From Micromonospora globbae (GTDB taxonomy: Bacteria; Actinomycetota; Actinomycetes; Mycobacteriales; Micromonosporaceae): a DNA stretch of 64,000 bases. Below are positions 27,360 through 35,682 of the stretch, one piece after another. The DNA lies in NCBI RefSeq assembly GCF_003610785.1, contig NZ_RAQQ01000005.1:248001-312000 (forward strand), read 5' to 3'. Position 1 is the stretch's first letter. Every line of letters begins with the position of its first letter. Under the pieces are notes generated by a model that worked only from the letters and a program-made list of their open reading frames with translations, was not told the DNA's origin and did not search any database. The translations under genes and the position numbers were made by a program.

Positions 27360-29045
27360 TTGACCACCTTTGCTGACCCCAGCACCTTCCCGTCCGCTCT
27401 TGGCCGCACCCCGGCCGACCTGAACGACACCACCGCGCAGCCCACCGACCCGACCGACGGCCCCGCCCCGGACTTCGCCGCGCTCGGCCTGCCGCCGGCG
27501 CTGGTCCGCGCGCTGGCCCGGCAGGGCATCACCGCACCGTTCGAGATCCAGCGTGCGACCGTGCCGGACGCGCTCGCCGGCCGGGACGTGCTCGGCCGGG
27601 GCCAGACCGGCTCCGGCAAGACCCTGGCCTTCGGCCTGCCGCTGCTCGCCCGGATCGCATCCGGTGACCGGGCCCGGCCGCTGCACCCGCGCGCCCTGGT
27701 GCTGGTGCCGACCCGGGAGCTGGCCATGCAGGTCAACGACGCCCTGCTGCCGCTCGGCAAGGCGGTGGGCGTGTTCCTCAAGACCGCCGTCGGCGGTGTG
27801 CCGTACGACCGGCAGATCGACGCGCTGCGCCGGGGCGTGGAGATCGTCGTGGCCACGCCCGGGCGGCTCCGCGACCTGATCGACCGGGGCGTGTGCCGCC
27901 TCGACGACGTCGAGATCACCGTCCTCGACGAGGCCGACCAGATGGCCGACATGGGCTTCCTGCCGGAGGTCACCGAACTGCTCGCCAAGACCCCGGCGGA
28001 CGGGCAGCGGCTGCTGTTCTCCGCCACTCTGGACGGTGACGTCGACGCGCTGGTCAAGCGGTTCATGACCGATCCGGTGACGCACTCGACGGCCCCGCCG
28101 ACCGCCGCGGTGTCGACCATGGACCACCACGTGCTGCTCATCCCGCCGAGCGACAAGTTCCCCGTGGCCGCGTCGATCGCCGCCCGGGACGGCCGCACCA
28201 TGGTCTTCGCGCGTACGCAGCTCGGCGTGGACCGGCTCGTCGACCAGCTCGCGGCCGTGGGCGTACGGGCGGGCGGGCTGCACGGCGGCAAGACCCAGCG
28301 GATGCGCATCCGCACCCTCGCCGAGTTCCGCGAGGGCCGGATGAACGTGCTCGTCGCCACGGACGTGGCCGCGCGGGGCATCCACGTGGACGGGGTGTCG
28401 CTGGTGCTGCACGTCGACCCGCCGAAGGACCCGAAGGACTACCTGCACCGGGCCGGCCGGACCGCCCGGGCCGGCGAGTCCGGGGCGGTGGCCACGCTGG
28501 TGCTGCCCAAGCAGCGGCGCACCACGCTCGCGATGCTCCAGAAGGCCGGCGTCGAGCCGGCGGAGACCCCCGTCCGGGCCGGTGACCCGGTGCTCGCCGA
28601 GCTGACCGGCGCCCGGGAGCCGAGCGGTGTCCCGGTCCGCGACGAGCCGGAGCCGCCGCGGCGGCACGGGGCGCGCTCCGGCGGCCCCCGCCGCTTCGGC
28701 GACCGCCCCGAGCGCCGGTTCGCCGACCGCGGCGCCGACCGGCGGTACGGTGACCGCCCGCGCGGCGAGCGGCCGTTCGACGGCCGGGACGACCGGCCCG
28801 GCCGGGCTGCGGACCGTCCGCGAGGCGAGCACCGCTTCGGCGACCGGGACGAGCGCCGGCACGCCGACCGGCCGTACGGCGAGCGCCGCTACGGCGACCG
28901 TGACGAGCGCCGGTACGCCGACCGCGCCGGTGACGGCGGGGCCGGGCGGCGGGGCGGGTTCCGGGCCGACGGCCGGGCCCGCGACGACCGCCCGCGCGAC
29001 GAGCGCCGGAGCTTCGGCGGCCGGACGCCGGCGCGTACGCACTGA
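27360..29045 (+). CDS. DEAD-box ATP-dependent RNA helicase with Arg/Asp/Gly-rich tail
   Basis: This 561-residue RNA helicase has the full DEAD-box set: a Q motif (TAPFEIQ), motif I GQTGSGKT, PTRELAMQV, motif II VLDEADQM, motif III FSATL, and in the second RecA domain VATDVAARGIHVDGV and HRAGRTARAG. After about residue 420 the tail is a disordered series of short repeats such as RYGDRDERRYADR and RRFGDRPERRFADRG, which would bind RNA nonspecifically. TTG at 27360 is chosen because AAAGG lies seven bases upstream and the family N-terminus begins there. An in-frame reading to 27180 gives implausible sequence. It is likely involved in ribosome assembly or cold response. Confidence 0.9.
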   Translation: MTTFADPSTFPSALGRTPADLNDTTAQPTDPTDGPAPDFAALGLPPALVRALARQGITAPFEIQRATVPDALAGRDVLGRGQTGSGKTLAFGLPLLARIASGDRARPLHPRALVLVPTRELAMQVNDALLPLGKAVGVFLKTAVGGVPYDRQIDALRRGVEIVVATPGRLRDLIDRGVCRLDDVEITVLDEADQMADMGFLPEVTELLAKTPADGQRLLFSATLDGDVDALVKRFMTDPVTHSTAPPTAAVSTMDHHVLLIPPSDKFPVAASIAARDGRTMVFARTQLGVDRLVDQLAAVGVRAGGLHGGKTQRMRIRTLAEFREGRMNVLVATDVAARGIHVDGVSLVLHVDPPKDPKDYLHRAGRTARAGESGAVATLVLPKQRRTTLAMLQKAGVEPAETPVRAGDPVLAELTGAREPSGVPVRDEPEPPRRHGARSGGPRRFGDRPERRFADRGADRRYGDRPRGERPFDGRDDRPGRAADRPRGEHRFGDRDERRHADRPYGERRYGDRDERRYADRAGDGGAGRRGGFRADGRARDDRPRDERRSFGGRTPARTH

Positions 29046-29149
29046 GGGACGGACCACCGACCCGCCGGAGGCCGCCGCGGAGCACGCGTTCCGCGGCGGC
29101 CTCCGCGCATGCGCTGCCGGCGGCGGCCCGGTCGCGTAACGTCCGGCTC

Positions 29150-29779
29150 ATGCCGAGCATGCCGAAGTCGCGCTTCTGGACCCGCACCGACACGGCCGGA
29201 GCGGAGCACGCCCTCCTCGACGACGGCCGGGGGCTCGCGGCCCGGGGCACGATGCTCGCCGTCGACCCCGTCCCGTGGACCTGCCGCTACCAGGTGACCA
29301 CCGACCCGGACTGGATCACCACCCGGCTGGAGGTCGAGGTGGAGGGGACGGGCTGGCTGCGCAGCGTACGCCTGGAGCGCGCGGCCGACCGGTGGCGGGT
29401 GACCACGGCGGAGCAGGGTGACCTGGACGCGGCGCTGGCCGCGGCCGGGCACGCCCCGGCCGGTCTGCCCGGCACCGACGACCCGGACCGGCTGGCCGAC
29501 GCGCGGGACGTCGACCTCGGCGGCTCCCCGCTGTTCAACACGCTGCCGGTACGCCGGCTCGGGCTGGCCGGCGCGCCGGCCGACACCACGCACCGGATCA
29601 CCGTGGCCTGGGTGCTCGTGCCGAGCCTCGCCGTGGTGCCCGCCGAGCAGGTCTACACGTCACTGGGGCCGGGGCGGGTGCGGTTCGCGAGCGACAGCTT
29701 CAGCGCCGACATCGACCTGGACGCGGAGGGGTACACGCTGCGCTACCCCGGGCTCGCCGGGCGGGGCGACGGGCGCTGA
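29150..29779 (+). CDS. Putative glycolipid-binding-domain protein
   Basis: This 209-residue protein matches the putative glycolipid-binding family (PF06475). The conserved end FNTLPVRRLGL, ITVAWVLVPSLAVVPAEQVYT and RFASDSFSADIDLDAEGYTLRYPGL is present. No signal peptide is seen, so it is cytoplasmic. ATG at 29150 lies seven bases after TAACGT (29137-29142), a good -10 box, so the mRNA is probably leaderless. The function is unknown in any organism as far as I know. It is convergent with the PLP enzyme gene, 15 bases away. Confidence 0.8.
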   Translation: MPSMPKSRFWTRTDTAGAEHALLDDGRGLAARGTMLAVDPVPWTCRYQVTTDPDWITTRLEVEVEGTGWLRSVRLERAADRWRVTTAEQGDLDAALAAAGHAPAGLPGTDDPDRLADARDVDLGGSPLFNTLPVRRLGLAGAPADTTHRITVAWVLVPSLAVVPAEQVYTSLGPGRVRFASDSFSADIDLDAEGYTLRYPGLAGRGDGR

Positions 29780-29794
29780 GGCACCGGCCGCGGG

Positions 29795-30886
29795 TCAGGC
29801 CGGCCAGGCGCCGCTGGCGAGGAAGCGGTCGACGACGTCCAGGTACGGCTCCAGGTCGAGGCCCTGCGCGGCCACCCAGCCGTCGTCGTAGTAGGTGTCG
29901 GCGTACCGGTCGCCCGCGTCGCAGATGAGGGTGACCACCGAGCCCGCCCGGCCCTCGGCGAGCATCTCGGCGATCAGCCCGAACGCGCCCCACAGGTTCG
30001 TGCCGGTCGAGCCCCCCAGCCGCCGGCCGAGCACCGCCGAGCCCGCCCGCATCGCCGCGAGCGAGGCGGCGTCGGGCACCTGCACCATCCGGTCCACGAC
30101 GGAGGGCAGGAACGACGGCTCGACGCTCGGGCGGCCGATCCCCTCGATCCGGGAGCCCTTGCCGGTGCGGACCGTCCAGTCGCCGGCCACCCAGGCGGGG
30201 TAGTACGCCGAGTTCTCCGGGTCGACCACGCACAGCCGGGTCGGCAGCCGGCGGTAGCGGGTGTAGCGGCCGATGGTGGCGCCCGTGCCGCCGGTGCCGG
30301 CGCCCACCACGATCCAGGCGGGCACGGGGTGCCGCTCCCGGTCGAGCTGGCTGTAGATCGACTCCGCGATGTTGTTGTTGCCCCGCCAGTCGGTGGCGCG
30401 CTCCGCGTAGGTGAACTGGTCCATGAAGTGGCCGCCGGAGTCGTCGGCGAGCCAGCGCGCCTCCACGCACACCCGCGCCGGGTCGTCGACGAGGTGGCAG
30501 CGCCCGCCCTGGAACTCGATCTTCGCGATCTTCTCGGGCGAGGTCGAGGCGGGCATCACGGCGATGAACGGCAGCCCCAGCATCCGCGCGAAGTACGCCT
30601 CGGAGACGGCCGTGGAGCCGGAGGACGCCTCGACGATCGTGGTCCGCGGCCCGATCCAGCCGTTGCAGAGCCCGTAGAGGAAGAGCGAGCGGGCCAGCCG
30701 GTGCTTGAGCGACCCGGTCGGGTGCACCGACTCGTCCTTGAGGTAGAGGTCGATCCCCCATTCCCGGGGCAGCGGGAAGGGCAGCAGGTGCGTGTCGGCC
30801 GACCGGTTGGCGTCCGCCTCCACGGCCGCCACCGCCTCGGTCACCCACGCCCGGCCGGCCTCGTCGCAGCGGTCCAGGTGGGTCAC
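29795..30886 (-). CDS. cds1: Cysteine synthase-family PLP enzyme, Cds1-like cysteine desulfhydrase
   Basis: This PLP enzyme of about 363 residues belongs to the cysteine synthase fold. The PLP lysine is K61 in [15 protein letters not shown], and the PLP-phosphate loop is [17 protein letters not shown]. The start ([15 protein letters not shown]) and whole length match the actinobacterial group that includes M. tuberculosis Cds1, an L-cysteine desulfhydrase that makes sulfide, pyruvate and ammonia. GTG at 30886 is chosen; GTG at 30913 is in frame and would overlap soxR by 17 bases. Either way it is tightly joined to soxR, which suggests redox control. The exact reaction is inferred from family membership. 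Confidence 0.75.
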   Translation of the reverse strand: MTHLDRCDEAGRAWVTEAVAAVEADANRSADTHLLPFPLPREWGIDLYLKDESVHPTGSLKHRLARSLFLYGLCNGWIGPRTTIVEASSGSTAVSEAYFARMLGLPFIAVMPASTSPEKIAKIEFQGGRCHLVDDPARVCVEARWLADDSGGHFMDQFTYAERATDWRGNNNIAESIYSQLDRERHPVPAWIVVGAGTGGTGATIGRYTRYRRLPTRLCVVDPENSAYYPAWVAGDWTVRTGKGSRIEGIGRPSVEPSFLPSVVDRMVQVPDAASLAAMRAGSAVLGRRLGGSTGTNLWGAFGLIAEMLAEGRAGSVVTLICDAGDRYADTYYDDGWVAAQGLDLEPYLDVVDRFLASGAWPA

Positions 30887-30896
30887 GTTCCGCAAC

Positions 30897-31469
30897 CTAG
30901 CAGGCACGTTCACGTTCCGCGCGTTCGCGTAGGTCGGCGCTGTCCGTCTCCACCACGATGTTGCTGCTGGCCGGTAGGGCGACCGCGCTGCGCGGGGAGG
31001 GTCGACGGCGACGGCTCACGGCCTGCGCGCCGAGCCGGCGCGGTCCCGGCCCGTACGCCGCGAGCTCGTCGTCGGGGTTGAGCAGCCGGCACGCGTCCAT
31101 CGACAGGCAGCCGCACCCGATGCACCCGGTCAGCTCGCGCTGCAACTGCTCGATCTCGCGCTTCTTCGCCTCCAGCGCGGTCTGCCAGCGCCGGGACACG
31201 CGCTGCCAGTCGCGGATCGTGGGAATCGTGTCCATGGGGAGGGTGGCGAACACGTCACGCACGTCCGCGAGGCTGATCCCCAGCCGCTTCGCGACCAGGA
31301 TCAGGGAGATCCGCCGCAGCATGTGGCGGGGGAAGCGGCGTTGGTTGCCCGCCGTGCGACTGGCCGCGATGAGACCCATCTGCTCGTAGTAGTGCAGCGC
31401 GGACGCGGCGACGCCCGTACGCCGTACCACCTCGCCGATCGAGAGCGAGTCGTCCGGTTCCTTCGGCAC
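30897..31469 (-). CDS. soxR: SoxR-type [2Fe-2S] redox-sensing MerR regulator
   Basis: This 190-residue MerR-family regulator has the winged helix ([25 protein letters not shown]) and a dimerisation coil. The SoxR iron-sulfur site C116-x2-C119-x-C121-x5-C127 lies in [12 protein letters not shown], spaced exactly as in E. coli SoxR. In actinobacteria SoxR responds to redox-active natural products and drives exporters and quinone enzymes rather than SoxS. GTG at 31469 has GGAGG six bases upstream. A SoxR box lies between it and the divergent MFS gene. A basic extension (about residues 145-190) follows the cluster and is not in E. coli SoxR. Confidence 0.92.
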   Translation of the reverse strand: MPKEPDDSLSIGEVVRRTGVAASALHYYEQMGLIAASRTAGNQRRFPRHMLRRISLILVAKRLGISLADVRDVFATLPMDTIPTIRDWQRVSRRWQTALEAKKREIEQLQRELTGCIGCGCLSMDACRLLNPDDELAAYGPGPRRLGAQAVSRRRRPSPRSAVALPASSNIVVETDSADLRERAERERAC

Positions 31470-31492
31470 CGGTGACCTCCGACATAACCGGA

Positions 31493-31523
31493 TTGACCTC
31501 AGGTTCACTTGAGATTTTACGGT
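31493..31523 (+). promoter_or_regulatory. SoxR box within a 19-bp-spacer promoter
   Basis: The 18-base site CCTCAGGTTCACTTGAGA (31497-31514) matches 15 of 18 positions of the E. coli soxS operator. It sits between TTGACC (31493-31498) and TACGGT (31518-31523), a 19-base spacer that is characteristic of MerR-family activated promoters. TACGGT is followed by six bases and then the MFS ATG, so the transcript is leaderless. Confidence 0.85.
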
Positions 31524-31529
31524 CGCCGC

Positions 31530-32963
31530 ATGTCCACTGTTGCTGACCGGTCAAGCGGCACCTGGCGCGATCTCCTCGGCCCCGGGCACATCGGCACGTC
31601 CGTCGTCCTCGCCGGCGGGGTCGGGCTGCACGCGACCAACGTCTTCCTCACCACCAGCCTGTTGCCGACGGCGATCGACGACATCGGAGGCGAACGGCTC
31701 TACGCGTGGAGCAGCTCCGTGTTCATGATCGCTTCGGTGATCTCCTCCATGCTCGTCAGCCGGCTGCTGGGCGGACGCGGGCCGGCCCAGGCGTACCTGG
31801 TCGCCCTGGTGCCGTTCGTCGTCGGCACCGTCGTCTGCGCGGTGAGCCCCACGATGGTGGCCCTGCTGTGCGGCCGCGCGTTGCAGGGCGTCGGCGGAGG
31901 CATCCTGGCCGGGCTCGGCTACGCGGTCGTCCAGGCCGTGCTGCCGGAGAACCTCTGGGCGAAGGCGACCGCCATGGTGTCGGCCATGTGGGGCTTCGGC
32001 ACCCTCGCCGGCCCCGCGGTCGGGGGTCTCTTCGCCCAGTTCGACGCGTGGCGCCTCGCGTTCGTCACGCTCGCCGTGCTGGGGGTGGTCGTCGCCGCCC
32101 TGGTGCCGCGGGTCCTGCCCCGCCGGGACCGGTCGGCCGTGGCCGAACCGATGCCGGTCGTCTCACTGGCGCTGCTGACCGCGACCACCGCCGTCATCAG
32201 CGTCGCCAGCCTGCTGACCCGGCCGTGGCAGCTCGCCGGCGCGGGACTGCTGGCGGCGCTGCTGCTGGCCGGATTCGTGGCGTGGGAGCGCCGGGCCGAC
32301 ACCCGCGTCCTGCCCGCGACGACGTACTCCGCGGCCAGCCCTCTCAAGTGGCTCTACCTGACGATCGCGATCCTGGCCGCCGGCACCGCCACCGAGGCGT
32401 TCACCCCGCTGTTCGGCCAGCGGCTGGCCGGCCTGGAACCAGTGGTGGCCGGCTTCCTCGGTGCCGCCGTCTCCCTCGGCTGGTCGGCGACGATGGTGTT
32501 CAGCGCCAACGCCTCCGATCCGGGAACCGTCCGCCGGCTGCGTGTGCTCGGCCCCGCCGTGCTGGCCGCCGGCCTCGCGGTGACCGGACTGACCCAGTGG
32601 GACGGCGCGGGCCCGGTCACGGTCGCCGTCTGGTTCGGCGGGCTCGTCGTCGCCGGCGCCGGCATCGGGATCGCCTTCCCCCACCTGATCGTGGCCACCA
32701 TGGGCGTCTCCGACGACCCGGCGGAGGCCGGCAAGGCTTCGGCCGGCGCCAACACGGTGGAGCTGATCGCCCTGTCGTTCAGCTCCGCCCTCGGCGGGGT
32801 CCTGATGAACCTCGGCGCGCCGTCGACGACCCGATCCGCGCAGCTCCTGCTCCTGGGCTTCGCGATCATCGCGGTGCTCGGTTGCCTCACCGCCCGCAAC
32901 GCACGGGACGCCGACGAGCCACGGACGCAGCCCGACGCCGGCGGCCACCTCGTCGCCTCGTGA
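31530..32963 (+). CDS. SoxR-controlled MFS exporter
   Basis: This 477-residue MFS transporter has about fourteen hydrophobic helices, the DHA2/EmrB-like layout. The segment ERLYAWSSSVFMIASVISSMLVSRLLGG covers helix 2 and the A-motif region, and AGPAVGGLFAQFDAWRLAFVT gives the conserved antiporter motif C region. It is probably an exporter of redox-active compounds, because its promoter carries a SoxR box and soxR is divergent to it. ATG at 31530 follows the -10 box by six bases, so no Shine-Dalgarno is needed. Substrate is unknown. Confidence 0.85.
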   Translation: MSTVADRSSGTWRDLLGPGHIGTSVVLAGGVGLHATNVFLTTSLLPTAIDDIGGERLYAWSSSVFMIASVISSMLVSRLLGGRGPAQAYLVALVPFVVGTVVCAVSPTMVALLCGRALQGVGGGILAGLGYAVVQAVLPENLWAKATAMVSAMWGFGTLAGPAVGGLFAQFDAWRLAFVTLAVLGVVVAALVPRVLPRRDRSAVAEPMPVVSLALLTATTAVISVASLLTRPWQLAGAGLLAALLLAGFVAWERRADTRVLPATTYSAASPLKWLYLTIAILAAGTATEAFTPLFGQRLAGLEPVVAGFLGAAVSLGWSATMVFSANASDPGTVRRLRVLGPAVLAAGLAVTGLTQWDGAGPVTVAVWFGGLVVAGAGIGIAFPHLIVATMGVSDDPAEAGKASAGANTVELIALSFSSALGGVLMNLGAPSTTRSAQLLLLGFAIIAVLGCLTARNARDADEPRTQPDAGGHLVAS

Positions 32964-33052
32964 GCGACCCGCGGGACGGAACGAGCACCCCGGGGGCGTG
33001 AACCCGAACGTGGCGCCCGGCGGCGGCACCGAGCCGCCGCCGGCCGCGCCGG

Positions 33053-33511
33053 TCAGCCGGCGGGCGGAGTGACCGGTTGCGGCCGGTTCTCCCACTTCGT
33101 GGAGAGCGCGATCCCGGTCCGGGTGGAGGCCACCCCGGGTGTCCGGTTCAGCCGTACGATCAGCCGCTCCAGCTCGGCGATGGTGCCCACCCGGGCCTTG
33201 AGCAGGAACGACTCCACGCCGGCCATGAAGTAGCACGACTCGATCTCGGGCATGGCCCGGAACGCCTCCAGGACGTCGTCGGTGTCGGCGCCGGAGTCCT
33301 CGACGATGCCGATGAGCGCCGTGACCCCGAGCCCTATCGCCTCCGGCGCGACGTCGGCCCGGTACGCCCGCAGCACACCGCTGGCCTCGAGCTTGCCGAC
33401 CCGCTCGTGCACGGCGGGCGCGGACAGGCCGACCTGGCGGGCCAGCTCGGCGTAGGAGAGGCGGGCGTTGTTGCGCAGCAGCTCCACGAGGCTCAGGTCG
33501 ATCGCGTCCAC
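33053..33511 (-). CDS. Lrp/AsnC-family transcriptional regulator
   Basis: This 152-residue protein has the Lrp/AsnC layout: an HTH (DLSLVELLRNNARLSYAELARQVGLSAPAVHERVGKLE region) and a RAM ligand-binding domain (GVTALIGIVEDSG, CYFMAGVESFLLKARV). GTG at 33511 follows TAGGGT (33525-33520) by eight bases, so the mRNA is probably leaderless. An AsnC-type gene is also found beside the UbiX/UbiA/UbiD set of Streptomyces, which suggests conserved neighbourhood. A GTGA/TCAC dyad at 33578-33589 may be its operator. The ligand is unknown. Confidence 0.88.
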   Translation of the reverse strand: MDAIDLSLVELLRNNARLSYAELARQVGLSAPAVHERVGKLEASGVLRAYRADVAPEAIGLGVTALIGIVEDSGADTDDVLEAFRAMPEIESCYFMAGVESFLLKARVGTIAELERLIVRLNRTPGVASTRTGIALSTKWENRPQPVTPPAG

Positions 33512-33780
33512 GGACTGTGACCCTAGCCCCTGGGGGCGTAACGCCGGGACGAGGGCGTCCGTTGGACATGACAGCAGGTGACAGTTCACTTACGCAGGGT
33601 CAAGGGAGCGCGACGCCGGTACCATTGACTAACTTCCCACTCAGTGCGTTTTTCGCGTTTGGCGGACAGGCCAGGTCGCTGGTGCTGTAATTGCCATACG
33701 TCCCTCATGACGGCTCTGGGCTCGCACCGGCCGGGGGCAGTGTGTTCAGCCGGGGGCTTCGTCGACGCGAGGAGGGGGCT

Positions 33781-34047
33781 GTGGACACTGGAGATCGCCT
33801 GCTGACACCGGGTGAGGTCGCCGCGCTGTTTCGGGTTGACCCGAAGACTGTGACGAGATGGGCGGCGGCGGGTCGGATCGGCAGCATCCGGACTCCAGGC
33901 GGGCATCGCCGGTTTCGGGAATCCGAGGTGCGGGCCCTGCTTGAGGGGGAGGGCATGCTGGACGAGACCGACGAGGCGGGCAAGGCACGCAACGCGGGTC
34001 CGGCCGCCTCGACCGGTCCTGGTCCGGCCAACGCCGGCATGTACTGA
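33781..34047 (+). CDS. bldC: BldC-like small MerR-type developmental regulator
   Basis: This 88-residue protein has the BldC winged-helix core: LLTPGEVAALFRVDPKTVTRWAAAGRIGSIRTPGGHRRFRESEVRALLEGEG, which is split here only by my reading. BldC binds direct repeats and delays sporulation in Streptomyces. After about residue 62 it has an extra Gly/Ala-rich tail (GKARNAGPAASTGPGPANAG) that Streptomyces BldC lacks. GTG at 33781 has GAGGAGGGGG upstream. The 269-base region before it is AT-richer than average and probably holds its promoter, including TTGACT at 33626. Confidence 0.9.
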   Translation: MDTGDRLLTPGEVAALFRVDPKTVTRWAAAGRIGSIRTPGGHRRFRESEVRALLEGEGMLDETDEAGKARNAGPAASTGPGPANAGMY

Positions 34048-34126
34048 GGTTCGCCGCGGAGGTCGTCACGCGGGCCGGGCGCGCGGTCCGGTCCGCGTCC
34101 CCGCCCGGCGTGGGTGACCGGTGGCG

Positions 34127-34756
34127 TCAGCCCCGGGCCGCGCCGAGTTCACCCGACCAGCGACGGAACAGCGTGTGCGGCACACCCAGTGCGTCCAGCA
34201 CCTTGCCGGCGACGAAGTCGACCAACTGCTGGGCGGAGGCCGACGCCCCGGCGCCGTAGAAGCCGGGGCTCGCGGGCAGCACGACCGCTCCGGCGTCGTG
34301 CAGCGCGATCAGGTGTTCCAGGTGGCTGCGGGTCACCGGGGTCTCCCGGGGTACCACCACCACCGGTCGCCGTTCCTTCAGGTTGACCTCCGCGGCGCGT
34401 TGCAGCAGGTCCTTGGAGAGCCCGATGGCGATGCCCGCGCACGCCGCGGTGCTCGCCGGCACCACGGCCATCCCGCGGACCCGGTACGAGCCGCTGCTGG
34501 GCCCGGCGGCGAGGTCACCCGCCGGCCAGTACCGCACGTCGGCGTCGGCCAGGTCCCGGTCCAGCCAGCCGGCCAGGTCCTCGGCCCAGTGCCCGTCCCG
34601 GAACGGACGGCCGGTCTCGTCGAGCAGGGTGAGCCGGGCCGCCCGGGACACGATGAGGTCCACCGCCTCCCCGGCGTCGAGCAGCCCGCGGACGACGGCC
34701 GCCGCGTACGGCGTGCCGGACGCCCCGGACACCCCGACCACCCACGGTTCGCGCAT
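34127..34756 (-). CDS. mqnM: UbiX-like flavin prenyltransferase (menaquinone MqnM type)
   Basis: This 209-residue protein belongs to the UbiX/Pad1 flavin prenyltransferase family, which makes prenylated FMN, the cofactor of UbiD decarboxylases. The family motifs are GVSGASGTPYA at the N-terminus, AVVPASTAACAGIAIGLSKDLLQRAAEVNLKERRP, and PRETPVTRSHLEHLIALHDAGAVVLPASPGFY. It is the last gene of a UbiD-UbiA-UbiX operon. The same trio in Streptomyces works in late menaquinone synthesis by the futalosine route, hence mqnM. ATG at 34756 is 14 bases after the UbiA stop. Confidence 0.86.
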   Translation of the reverse strand: MREPWVVGVSGASGTPYAAAVVRGLLDAGEAVDLIVSRAARLTLLDETGRPFRDGHWAEDLAGWLDRDLADADVRYWPAGDLAAGPSSGSYRVRGMAVVPASTAACAGIAIGLSKDLLQRAAEVNLKERRPVVVVPRETPVTRSHLEHLIALHDAGAVVLPASPGFYGAGASASAQQLVDFVAGKVLDALGVPHTLFRRWSGELGAARG

Positions 34757-34770
34757 GCCGTCCCGCCCCG

Positions 34771-35682
34771 TCACGGCCGCAGGCCGAGCCGGACCACCAG
34801 GTCGAGGAGAGCGAACGCGAACAGGACGATGCCCACGAACCCGTTGGCGGTGAAGAACGCCCGGTTGACCTTGCTGAGGTCGGTCGGGCTGACCACGAGG
34901 TGCTGGTACGCGAAGGCCACGGCGGTCAGCGCCAGCCCGATCCACCAGAGCCAGCCGAAGCCCACGAGCGCGCCGAACCACAGGAAGAGGGCGAACGTCA
35001 CCACGTGCGCGACCGTGGACGCGTGCAGCGCGAAGCGCAGGCCGTACCGGGCCGGGACGCTGTGCACCCCGATCTGGCGGTCGATCTCGGCGTCCTGGCA
35101 GGCGTAGATCAGGTCGAAGCCGCCGATCCACAGCCCGACGGCCGCGCCGAGCAGCCAGGCCGGCCCGGAGCCCTCGAACGTGCCGGTCACCGCCAGCCAC
35201 GCGCCGACCGGACCGACGGCCTGGGCGATCCCCAGGATGGCGTGCGGCCAGTTGGTGAACCGCTTGCCGTACGGGTAGACGACCAGCGGCACCACGGCGA
35301 GCGGCGCGAGCGCCAGGCAGAGCGGGTTCAGCAGGGCGGCGGCGGCCAGGAAGACCACCAGCGCGACCACGGCGCCGGTCCAGGCCGTCCGCACGCTGAC
35401 CGCCCCGGTGACCAGCTCCCGGCCGGCGGTACGCGGGTTCCGCGCGTCGATCCGCCGGTCGAGGATCCGGTTGGCGGCCATCGCGAACGTCCGTGCCCCG
35501 ACCATCGCCACCGTGATCCACAGCAGGTCGAGCCAGCGTACGTGGCCGCCGTGCACCTGCATGGCGGTGAGCGCGGAGAGGTAGCCGAAGGGCAGGGCGA
35601 AGACGGAGTGCTCGATGGTGACCAGCCGGAGGAAGGACTTCACCCGGCCCGGCCGCTCCGCCGGCGCGTCGAGGACCGCCAT
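34771..35682 (-). CDS. mqnP: UbiA-like prenyltransferase (menaquinone MqnP)
   Basis: This 303-residue membrane protein is a UbiA-family aromatic prenyltransferase with about eight helices. The two Asp-rich motifs are N-R-I-L-D-R-R-I-D-A-R-N at the first site and ACQDAEIDRQIGVHS at the second. MqnP attaches the prenyl chain to 1,4-dihydroxy-6-naphthoate in the futalosine pathway. ATG at 35682 shares one base with the UbiD stop (TGATG). Its association with UbiD- and UbiX-like genes and the absence of ubiquinone in actinobacteria favour menaquinone over ubiquinone. Confidence 0.88.
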   Translation of the reverse strand: MAVLDAPAERPGRVKSFLRLVTIEHSVFALPFGYLSALTAMQVHGGHVRWLDLLWITVAMVGARTFAMAANRILDRRIDARNPRTAGRELVTGAVSVRTAWTGAVVALVVFLAAAALLNPLCLALAPLAVVPLVVYPYGKRFTNWPHAILGIAQAVGPVGAWLAVTGTFEGSGPAWLLGAAVGLWIGGFDLIYACQDAEIDRQIGVHSVPARYGLRFALHASTVAHVVTFALFLWFGALVGFGWLWWIGLALTAVAFAYQHLVVSPTDLSKVNRAFFTANGFVGIVLFAFALLDLVVRLGLRP

